From NCBI RefSeq assembly GCF_028748185.1, contig NZ_CP118164.1, positions 5,915,814-5,979,813 of the forward strand: a stretch of DNA of 64,000 nucleotides, written 5' to 3'. A program made the translations under genes and the position numbers. Below, in pieces: positions 51,401 to 57,668 of this stretch (the stretch's first letter is position 1; each line of letters opens with the position of its first letter). The notes beneath the pieces were generated by a model. It searched no databases. It was not told where the DNA came from and worked only from the letters and a program-made list of their open reading frames with translations. Origin of the DNA: Bremerella sp. P1 (GTDB taxonomy: Bacteria > Planctomycetota > Planctomycetia > Pirellulales > Pirellulaceae).

Positions 51401-51529
51401 AATCGGAGCGATGTGCTTGTCGAAATCGATCGATTGAGCCTGAAGTGGAATGAGCCCCCAGCTTGTGATGATGCATAGGACGGCATTGAGCAACAGAAAC
51501 CAGAGGTTAGCCAGTTTTCGATCCGTCAT
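48497..51529 (-). CDS. PSD1 protein: cytochrome - DUF1549 - LamG - DUF1553
   Basis: A 1010-residue secreted protein. After the signal (about 1-32) comes a cytochrome-like segment with HCLECHQGAEPEGGLNL (Cys48, Cys51, His52), then DUF1549 (about 165-375, ending in a CARCHDHKFDP haem-like motif), a coiled segment, a LamG domain (about 420-620, with TLEAWVQLDN and GRIHRAALYDRALSPQEIA) and DUF1553 (about 730-985, VNRVWHYHFGTGIV, RPSHPELLDYLARDF, RRSMTTTPLQSL). This is the full-length form of the family, with a likely sugar-binding insert. It is followed by its DUF1501 partner and preceded by a 37-codon frame overlapping its start by ATGA. Confidence 0.93.
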   Translation of the reverse strand: MTDRKLANLWFLLLNAVLCIITSWGLIPLQAQSIDFDKHIAPILVSHCLECHQGAEPEGGLNLTELAPIIQGGDSGTAIVVGTAADSYLWARVNSDEMPPKHPLSNQEKAALRQWIEEGANWGSGPLDLFSITTDRRAGRDWWSLRPLSEVAPPAIKSPWVRNEIDAFVLRRLQEEGLNPSSKADPRTLIRRLYFDLIGLPPTPGQVAAFEKDPSEAAYQKIVDELLQSEHYGERWGRHWLDVVRFGESDGFERNFQRENAWHYRDWVINALNNDMRYDQFVRMQLVGDQIVGGTEGAAATGFWVAGVHNTTVGGSKRMKQLARQDEIEEVLGTVGQTFVGLTFNCARCHDHKFDPISQTEYYQLASTISGLGFGDRDIPIPEEQATLAKLDRKIADLRRELAAIDQAARDKVIASRLQDSVTTTPPAALARWEFDSDLNDSIGGLHGTAHGQARIENGALVLDGKSFVQTQPLTKNLAEKTLEAWVQLDNLDQRGGGAISLETRNGVVFDAIVFGEREPKRWMAGSNSFVRSDSFGGAEETTATMRPVHIALVYKDDGTILGYRDGQPYGHSMRKSQLQSYSEGEAEVLFGLRHKPAGGNRYLTGRIHRAALYDRALSPQEIAASAGNAAEYVSEEHLTAALTKAERNHRETLKARISELAKDRDEQAAKATSRIYTLVAGRGEATNVLLRGDPDNIGEVVSPATTAAIDELSAGFDLAPDAPEVDRRRKLAEWITHENNPLFARVIVNRVWHYHFGTGIVDTPNDFGFNGGRPSHPELLDYLARDFRQNGFRLKWLHRLIVSSATYQQAIQGPSETDGRNAADVDAANRLLSRANIRRLEAESLRDSILYVSGKLNRELGGPSFKDVSVTLNSGTTYYEPIDVDGAEFFRRTVYRFNPRGGRSALLDTFDCPDPASTAPRRSMTTTPLQSLSLLNNPLVVRMADYFAQRVREEAGEDSSRQITLAWQLAIARDPTNSERALSEQLVSKHGLPALCRGLFNINEFVVIE

Positions 51530-51639
51530 AATGAAAGCTCTTCGCGAAAAGGCGCCCCGGACGCGACGATAACCACTGCCATAGCCGCAACTACTTCTTT
51601 GAGTTCGGATTCCGACTGAGCTGCGATCGATGTTGTCAT
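51526..51639 (-). CDS. possible 37-residue leader peptide coupled to the PSD1 gene
   Basis: A short frame encoding 37 residues begins at ATG 51639, with AAGGGG about seven bases before it, and its TGA overlaps the ATG of the PSD1 gene (ATGA at 51526-51529). The peptide has a Glu-rich first half (SESELKEVV) and a hydrophobic middle (AAMAVVIVASGA). The overlap and the ribosome-binding site suggest it is translated and coupled to the gene after it. It resembles nothing I know. It could also be chance, as no own promoter is visible. Confidence 0.35.
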   Translation of the reverse strand: MTTSIAAQSESELKEVVAAMAVVIVASGAPFREELSL

Positions 51640-51985
51640 GAACCGCCCCTTAGAAGTGGTGTTTGTATTATTTGGGCATATTTCTAACTTAAATCGAATG
51701 CACAGAGCGAGGCAATGGTTTGTACTGTTCAGCCGCGTAAATTCGGCGTTGGTATTCAGAGGACTAGCATTGGGAGTGTGACTTGTGGCAAGTGCCCGTC
51801 CTAATTCTGAGAGTTGGGGTGAAGGAAGAATCGGCAAATTGGCCCGTGTTTAGTTCTTTCAGTATTCGAGCGTTTGCGGTGGACGTCAGTTAAACGAGTG
51901 ATTGGAATTATTTTGCTGTATTCTAGTTCTTGATCCGCTATGCTATTGCCACTTGAAATGCCTTCGTAAAAGGAATGGAAATCAG
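51640..51985. other. divergent promoter region between PSD1 gene and retron
   Basis: About 346 bp separating the minus-strand PSD1 unit from the plus-strand retron. It is noticeably AT-richer near 51900-51950 and should hold promoters for both. TGCTGTATTCTAG (51917-51929) resembles an extended -10 for the plus strand, but no -35 fits. There is no tRNA, direct repeat or integrase that would mark a mobile-element boundary. Confidence 0.35.
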
Positions 51986-53872
51986 ATGGCGGATAAACAA
52001 GGTTCCGGCGGGTCGAGGCCGTCGAAGATCTTGCTGGATGAGTTGTATGCAAGCGAGGACGATTCCTTTCTCAACTGCTTCGTGCAGTTTAACTCATATC
52101 CGCTGTTGAAACAGTTTTCTGGCCAATGGATTGAGGATAAGCGTCCCTGGGCTCGCCAGCAGATGATTAAGTATCTGCACCTGGTCCCCAATCATCCTGG
52201 CCACGAAGTGGTCGTCAAGCGAACCTTAAAGGGGGCATTGGAGAAAGGCGACGACGAGTTGCTGGCGCATTTCATGGTGATGCTCGACGGAATCGTTCGT
52301 AGAACGCGGTCGAAGCAGTATCGGTACGACTATCGCACTCGTCGCGGTCATGAACGTGAGTATTTGTTGGCTCGTCCGAATAAATCAGTAATTGAGCAAA
52401 CAGGACGCGTTCATGAATACACGATCCGCGGTAAGACGTACCGTATGCCGTTACCGGATATCCGCAATCGCAAAGGCAATCGTCTGTTCTCCCAGCAAAC
52501 CAGAGCCCATCTTCGCAGACGCGTGTGGCGGTATTTTCGATTCTTGGCCTACCAAGACTCGCAGCGCTACGTAGAAGCGATGACCGTGGCTTTAGCTCGC
52601 TACGAGGATTCATTCTTTCGTTCCGGTGAGGTGATCCTCGACAACTGGTCCTTAATGCATGCTTGTTTCTTTCATGCCCCCGAGATTGCTTTCACGGCGT
52701 CGCACACCAATATTGTACGAGGGCATTCGTTGGCGACGATGAATGCATCGCCGTATTTGCCAGATCTGTGGAAGGGTGACCCATGTGCGAAGAAGTTGTG
52801 GAACCTTCTGGCCGTGGCGCGCAGTCAATTCGTCCGAATGTGGACGATCGAAATGCTTCAAATGCGGCATGCCGATTGGCTTACTAACGTGTCTATCGAA
52901 GAGTTGATTCAACTTCTCTCCAGCGGGGATGCCACGGTTGGCGAATTTGCGGTCGAACTATTTCGACGACATAAGTCTCTGGCACACGTAGAGATTCCCA
53001 CCTGGTTACGCCTGCTCGATGAAGCCGATTTCTCTGTCTTACCGGTGATCTGTGAAGCAATGCAGCAGCACATCGATCCCAGTCGACTCGGCGATGAACA
53101 GCTCGTTGAATTGACGATGGCCAGACCAGTTGCCGTAGCAAAGCTAGGGTTGTCGTGGCTACAGACACGGCATCAGCAGCGGCCGCTAGCAGCTCAGCAA
53201 TTGTGTCGTCTGTCCGCGGCTGGTTGCCAATGGGAGGCCGAGGCGATTGCGGACTGGGCGATTGCTGAGATTGCTAAACCGAACCAATACACTCCCGAGA
53301 ATCTGGTTGAATTCTTCGATTCGTATTCGCCTGCGGTTCGCCGTTCGGCGTGTCGCTGGTTGAACGATAAAACGCCGGATGATAACCCAGAAGATAGTGG
53401 CTCATCGCAATCAGCACACCGCGATCCGCGTTTATGGCTCAAGCTGATCGAATCACCGTATGATGAGGTGAAGTTCGCCTTGATGGAGCGAATGCAAGGC
53501 ATTATCGACGAAGCCCCGGCACGCGACGCAGCGACTTGGTCGACCGATCAGTACTTACGTGTTCTCTCGGCTATTGTGCTGTGTGTGAATCGTGGATCGC
53601 GGGCCAAACCCAAGGCCATCGGGCAGTTGGCATCGCTAGCGATTCAAGAGGTACGCCATGCTGATGTGGCAATCCAGGTTCTGGCCATCGCAGCGCGATC
53701 GATACGTGATCCAGAAAGAGCAGCCGGTCTATCGGCGTTGGCTATGATTGCCGAGCAGCGGCCGGATCTTTCGAAGAAAGTTGCCGGGGCTCTTCCTGAA
53801 TGGACGTGGGAAATGCAGTCGGAAACGACTTTGTCGGGAAATGCTGCGTACAAAAAGGGGGGCTCCTCATGA
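51986..53872 (+). CDS. ARM/HEAT-repeat-like retron accessory protein (type XIII)
   Basis: A 628-residue protein with no signal peptide or membrane span. It is almost all helical, with an Arg/Tyr-rich basic patch at about 90-180 (RTRSKQYRYDYRTRRG, HLRRRVWRYFRFLAYQ) and then repeated helix pairs over about 210-620 in the style of ARM/HEAT solenoids (IEELIQLLSSGDATVGEFAV, LWLKLIESPYDEVKFALMER). By itself it would be unnamed; its position directly before a WH-SWIM protein, an msr-msd RNA and a retron RT identifies it as the ARM component of a type XIII retron. ATG 51986 follows AAAGGA; the frame is open 28 codons further. Its TGA overlaps the next ATG. Confidence 0.75.
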   Translation: MADKQGSGGSRPSKILLDELYASEDDSFLNCFVQFNSYPLLKQFSGQWIEDKRPWARQQMIKYLHLVPNHPGHEVVVKRTLKGALEKGDDELLAHFMVMLDGIVRRTRSKQYRYDYRTRRGHEREYLLARPNKSVIEQTGRVHEYTIRGKTYRMPLPDIRNRKGNRLFSQQTRAHLRRRVWRYFRFLAYQDSQRYVEAMTVALARYEDSFFRSGEVILDNWSLMHACFFHAPEIAFTASHTNIVRGHSLATMNASPYLPDLWKGDPCAKKLWNLLAVARSQFVRMWTIEMLQMRHADWLTNVSIEELIQLLSSGDATVGEFAVELFRRHKSLAHVEIPTWLRLLDEADFSVLPVICEAMQQHIDPSRLGDEQLVELTMARPVAVAKLGLSWLQTRHQQRPLAAQQLCRLSAAGCQWEAEAIADWAIAEIAKPNQYTPENLVEFFDSYSPAVRRSACRWLNDKTPDDNPEDSGSSQSAHRDPRLWLKLIESPYDEVKFALMERMQGIIDEAPARDAATWSTDQYLRVLSAIVLCVNRGSRAKPKAIGQLASLAIQEVRHADVAIQVLAIAARSIRDPERAAGLSALAMIAEQRPDLSKKVAGALPEWTWEMQSETTLSGNAAYKKGGSS

Positions 53873-55530
53873 TAGTAACCATGAAGTACGCCAGCCGCAG
53901 CGGGCTATATGACGGGTCATCGGGAACCAGACTGCTGCAGATGGCTCCGAATCTTGCCCGGAAGGAAGTTGCGTTCGATGGGGCATTGAATCGCCCCATC
54001 GAGTTTCGTGAGGCGATTAGTGCATTGCACGATGTGGTTATCAACGATCTGCGTTTTGAACCCCGAGATAAAACTGCCTACAAGCAGTGGGTCGAGCAAC
54101 AGCGGAAGCGAGAACAAGTCATTCGCCAAGCGGCGATGGATCAGAAACGAGAAGCTATCGCTCGGGGCGAAGTGGAAAAGCCAACAGCCGATCTGAAGAC
54201 GGCCCACACGTCAGCGCTCAAGCGATATTGGGCCGCACGTCGGATACTCGATCGCCGCTTGCGAAAAGAGAATCATGAGTTGTGGCGGCGATTGATGCCA
54301 TACGATCCCGTGATCACCGTGGCTGATGATGTGGTGTTCTTCGAGTGCTTTTCTGTCGACCAATCGAGTTATGGCTGTCTGACCGTCGATCGCGGTGATG
54401 GTTTCGGAGAATCGGGGCAAACCCAACTGGGAACCACGAACGTCGACTATTCATGGGATCTCTATGAAAGTTTTCAATCCCTACGGACCTATCGACAGAC
54501 GCGATTTCAAATTGATCCGTCGGCGTTCCAAGTGTCAACCGATTCAGGCGGCGCTGAACATTGTGAAGAAAAGATCGACCTTCCGGACGGATGGCTCAGT
54601 GGATTTGTGCGGCTGCAGGCTGCCATGGCAATGCCGATGCGAAAGGTTTCGCTGCCCCCTGGGGCGGTCTATTCCCTTTTGGCTTTTCTAAAACGCAATA
54701 AGGCGAAGGCCAGTCCGCGAGCAATTCGATTTGAACTAGCGGAAGGGCAAACGCCGCGACTGGTCCTCGAGCCATGGGAACAAGTGATTGACGCGTTTGG
54801 GGGCGAGTATCACGGACCACCGTGCGAACCGATCCGGATTTGGGGGAGGCGGCGACTGTTGACCTTGTCGCGGTTGCTTCCCTTGGCTGACCAAGTGGAT
54901 GTCTACTTATTGGGAACAGGTCTGCCAAGTTTCTGGGTGGTACGGATGGGTCCGATGCGTTTGACCTTGGGCTTGAGCGGCTGGACGACCAATGATTGGT
55001 CGGCTGGGAGTGCCGTCGACATGCTTATGCCGCAAGAGAAAGCGAGGCCTGAGGTCGTCGCCAAGATTGCAGAATCGCTTAGCAACAAAGGAGCGGAGAC
55101 GCTCGATAAGATTGTCGGTCAGTCCTATGTCTCCCGAGGAGTTGCCACTTCGGCGCTGAACGAACTAGCTTTGCGAGGGCAAGCGATCTATGACTTGCAC
55201 GCAGGCCTTTTTCGTTGGAGAAGTATCTTGCCGCTACCACTGTCCGATAAGGAGATCGCACCTCCTCATCCCGAAATGGAGGCAGCCGAAGTGTTAGCAA
55301 GGTCGAACAAGGTAACACTTCACGAGGAAATACCCGGTCCACGCGGCGGAATCATTCTCACGGGTCGCGTTGATACAAATGAATGTGAAACACTACTCGA
55401 TGGCGACGGAATCGTCCGACGCGGCAAATGTGCTTGTAGCTGGCATCGCAAGGCCGGGATTCGCAATGGACCCTGTCGCCATATTCAGGCCCTTCGATTG
55501 GCTCACAGTCGAAGGGAACTTCCCACGTAA
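53869..55530 (+). CDS. winged-helix + SWIM zinc-finger retron accessory protein (type XIII)
   Basis: A 553-residue cytoplasmic protein. Residues about 70-145 are charged helices that may form a coiled coil. The centre (about 150-390) is mixed alpha/beta without a family I recognise. About 390-455 fits a winged helix (PEVVAKIAESLSNKGAETL, SYVSRGVATSALNELALRG). The C-terminus is a SWIM zinc finger with the ligand set Cys521-x-Cys523 ... Cys536-x-His538, intact. SWIM fingers and winged helices bind DNA or protein. This layout is that of the WHSWIM protein of type XIII retrons. It starts at an ATGA overlap with the ARM gene, preceded by a GGGGGG ribosome-binding site, so the two are made together. 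Confidence 0.8.
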   Translation: MIVTMKYASRSGLYDGSSGTRLLQMAPNLARKEVAFDGALNRPIEFREAISALHDVVINDLRFEPRDKTAYKQWVEQQRKREQVIRQAAMDQKREAIARGEVEKPTADLKTAHTSALKRYWAARRILDRRLRKENHELWRRLMPYDPVITVADDVVFFECFSVDQSSYGCLTVDRGDGFGESGQTQLGTTNVDYSWDLYESFQSLRTYRQTRFQIDPSAFQVSTDSGGAEHCEEKIDLPDGWLSGFVRLQAAMAMPMRKVSLPPGAVYSLLAFLKRNKAKASPRAIRFELAEGQTPRLVLEPWEQVIDAFGGEYHGPPCEPIRIWGRRRLLTLSRLLPLADQVDVYLLGTGLPSFWVVRMGPMRLTLGLSGWTTNDWSAGSAVDMLMPQEKARPEVVAKIAESLSNKGAETLDKIVGQSYVSRGVATSALNELALRGQAIYDLHAGLFRWRSILPLPLSDKEIAPPHPEMEAAEVLARSNKVTLHEEIPGPRGGIILTGRVDTNECETLLDGDGIVRRGKCACSWHRKAGIRNGPCRHIQALRLAHSRRELPT

Positions 55531-55598
55531 TCCAATCTAGATGACCTAATAGTTGTGGTGAATTTTCCTGGAATAGATCACCACCGTAGGTCTGACTA

Positions 55599-55627
55599 TT
55601 GAAATACTTTCCACCACCCCCTACAAA
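55599..55627 (+). promoter_or_regulatory. sigma70-like promoter for the retron RNA
   Basis: TTGAAA at 55599-55604 and TACAAA at 55622-55627 are separated by 17 bp and would start transcription near 55634-55638, exactly where the a1 arm of the retron RNA begins. This would let msr-msd and the RT be made from their own transcript, apart from the ARM/WHSWIM mRNA. Recognised by eye, with one mismatch in the -35 and two in the -10. Confidence 0.5.
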
Positions 55628-55637
55628 CTAAGGAGTA

Positions 55638-55865
55638 ATGACGGGAGCGAGGTGACGAATCAAGACTACCTTGCTGCGGCGATCCGCCGCGGTCGAGTTT
55701 TGCTTCTCATTCTTCCCCAAGGTCGTTGTTCGTTTGGCCACCACCGTCGGGTAGTGCGTCAACCAGGACAAGCCAAGGCTTTTGACGCACTACCCGACGG
55801 TGGTGGCCTTGGTGAACGACCTCGGTCCGCAGGCGTGAAGTTGAGTCGTCACCCGCTCCGGTCAT
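55638..55865 (+). ncRNA. retron msr-msd RNA
   Basis: A structured RNA of about 228 bases lies between the WHSWIM gene and the RT. Its ends are complementary: 55638-55663 (a1) pairs with 55841-55865 (a2) over about 25 bp with two mismatches and one bulged base. Just inside a1 is G55664, following TCAA, a candidate branching guanosine. In the msr part a 9-bp stem with an AUC loop forms at 55673-55693. The msd part is a perfect 27-bp hairpin (55736-55762 with 55782-55808), extended after an internal loop by 8 bp (55720-55727 with 55815-55822). This is the canonical retron layout. The RT start codon is 11 bases after a2. The msDNA would be roughly 110-130 nt. Confidence 0.85.
55736..55808 (+). 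repeat. perfect 27-bp msd inverted repeat
   Basis: The arms 55736-55762 and 55782-55808 are exact reverse complements, with a 19-base loop that itself contains AGCCAAGGCT (55771-55780). Such a long perfect stem is the mark of the reverse-transcribed msd region. It is too long, lacks a T run and is nested within the a1/a2 pair, so it is not a terminator. Confidence 0.9.
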
Positions 55866-55875
55866 ATCTTCCAAC

Positions 55876-57525
55876 ATGGGCTTGTTTCGTACGCTTCAGC
55901 GCTTATTCGGATTCGATCCCGACCAGGGGCCGTCGCAGGCTCGTTCGGATCGGCCTTCATCGGTAGAAGAGCGTGGCTTTACGCCTCCGGTGACGGGAAC
56001 TACACCGGAATCGGTACCTCGCCAGTCTGGCTCTGACCCATCGTCGACACCGCCTGCCAGTTCAAGCGGAAGTGAATCGCCGTCATACGTCTCGGATCTG
56101 TCGGGTCTCGATGCGAGTCGTTTCCAACCTCTGTCGCAAGATGATGCGATGGATGCGAGTGCCGATCCTGGGTGGCGAACCGCCTACTTTGATCCGCTCA
56201 ACGTGATCCCTTCCGCAGATCTGCCTCGGATCCGCGTGATTGACCAGACGATGGTCGGCATGGGGCTCATTGGTGCCGAAGAGTTGGCCGAGATTCACCA
56301 GATCGGCAAGGAGATGGCTAAGTTTCGCACCGATTATCATGCGATTCAGCAGGCTGGCGACGAAGCGGTTCGTGGTGCACGAGCGGCCCGAGAAGCCCGC
56401 AATAACCAGCTGAAGCAACTTGCGGCCGAGAAGAAGGAAACTCATCTAAAGGCCGTTGCCGAGCGAAAAGCAACCGACATCGTGTTTCTCGGTCGAGGAG
56501 TCTCGAAGGGTCTGGCCGATCGCAGATCAAACATCGAACGGTTGAAAGAGAATGAGCTGCCGGTGCTGTCGTCGCCAGCCGACCTCGCCGAGGCGATCGG
56601 TGTCTCGGTGGCCACGCTTCGCTGGTTGGCGTATCATCATCCGGCCAGTAAGACAATTCACTATCACTCTTGGAAAGTTGCCAAACGTTCCGGTGGAGAG
56701 CGAACGATCAGCCGACCGCACAAAAGGCTTGAGCAGGCTCAGCGGTGGATCCTGCAGAACATCTTGAGTAAACGTCCGGTTCACCCGAATGCCCATGGAT
56801 TCGTACCAGGTCGTAGTACATTGAGCGGAGCCAGTGTGCATGTCCAATCTGCCGTTCTGGTTAACGTCGACTTGAAAGAGTTCTTTCCGACGATCGACTT
56901 TGCACGTGTCGTTGGGCTGTTTAGTGGGATGGGATATTCGCCTGCGGTTTCCACTATCTTGGCACTTCTTGTAACGGAAGCTCCGAGACGCGTCATTCGC
57001 TCGGGCAAAGAAACACTGCATGTTGCCGTGGGAAATCGCTCTTTACCCCAGGGGGCCTGCACCAGCCCAGCGATCTCGAATCTGATTGCCCATCGGATGG
57101 ATAAACGACTATCAGGATTCGCGGAATCTATCGGATGGCGGTATTCGCGGTATGCGGATGATTTGTCGTTCTCCAGCAAAGAGGCAAGCGACAAGGTCGC
57201 CTACTTACTTGCCCGTGTTCGCCATTTGACCGGTGAGGAAGGGTTTGAGGTGAAAGATTCGAAGACGCGGGTTCTGCGGCCAAGTACCCAGCAGTCCGTA
57301 ACAGGAATCGTCGTCAACGAACGTCCCTCAATCGACCGCAAGACTGTTCGCAATTTAAGAGCCATCCTGCATCGGGCTAAATTTGAAGGACTGGAAAAAC
57401 AAAACCGGAACGGCCACACGAACTTCTCCGGTTGGATAGTCGGAATGATTTCGTATGTCGAGATGGTCAATCCTCAACAAGGAAAGAAGCTACGACAGCA
57501 GTTTGATGCACTTGGACGCGTTTAG
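55876..57525 (+). CDS. retron reverse transcriptase (type XIII)
   Basis: A 549-residue reverse transcriptase. Residues 1-100 are a Ser/Pro/Asp-rich, probably disordered head; about 135-205 is a charged helix likely to form a coiled coil; the RT domain is about 230-540. RT motifs: PNAHGFVPGRST (304-315), VDLKEFFPTID (331-341, Asp332 catalytic), SLPQGACTSPAISN (389-402), RYADDLSFSS (425-434, YADD active site) and the retron-specific VTG triplet (475-477, in SVTGIVVN). It copies the msd part of the upstream RNA from the 2'-OH of a guanosine into msDNA. About 230 residues longer at the N-terminus than the smallest retron RTs. ATG 55876 lies just after a2 and has no strong ribosome-binding site. 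Confidence 0.92.
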   Translation: MGLFRTLQRLFGFDPDQGPSQARSDRPSSVEERGFTPPVTGTTPESVPRQSGSDPSSTPPASSSGSESPSYVSDLSGLDASRFQPLSQDDAMDASADPGWRTAYFDPLNVIPSADLPRIRVIDQTMVGMGLIGAEELAEIHQIGKEMAKFRTDYHAIQQAGDEAVRGARAAREARNNQLKQLAAEKKETHLKAVAERKATDIVFLGRGVSKGLADRRSNIERLKENELPVLSSPADLAEAIGVSVATLRWLAYHHPASKTIHYHSWKVAKRSGGERTISRPHKRLEQAQRWILQNILSKRPVHPNAHGFVPGRSTLSGASVHVQSAVLVNVDLKEFFPTIDFARVVGLFSGMGYSPAVSTILALLVTEAPRRVIRSGKETLHVAVGNRSLPQGACTSPAISNLIAHRMDKRLSGFAESIGWRYSRYADDLSFSSKEASDKVAYLLARVRHLTGEEGFEVKDSKTRVLRPSTQQSVTGIVVNERPSIDRKTVRNLRAILHRAKFEGLEKQNRNGHTNFSGWIVGMISYVEMVNPQQGKKLRQQFDALGRV

Positions 57526-57668
57526 TCACGCTCAATCAGATCATGGTTCTGCAAAACATGCTCTACGAATGTGTTTTATGAGCACGCTCAGATAGACGTG
57601 TCAATCTCTCGCCAAGTGTGACTGCCGAGTAAGAGCCCAGATCGTGCGTTTTTGGAAACCAGCGGGTA

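Noticed and set aside
55736-55808. Long hairpin as an intrinsic terminator of the WHSWIM gene
   Set aside because: The stem is 27 bp and perfect, has no T run, lies 205 bases past the stop and is nested inside a second inverted repeat just before an RT gene. The msd reading explains all of this.
55652-55966. 104-codon open frame across the retron RNA
   Set aside because: It reads through the msr-msd hairpin and into the RT start in another frame, with no ribosome-binding site.
55876-57525. RT as part of a group II intron or a diversity-generating retroelement
   Set aside because: No maturase or HNH domain, no intron ends, no template/variable repeat pair and no variable target gene. VTG and HGF motifs and the msr-msd RNA point to a retron.
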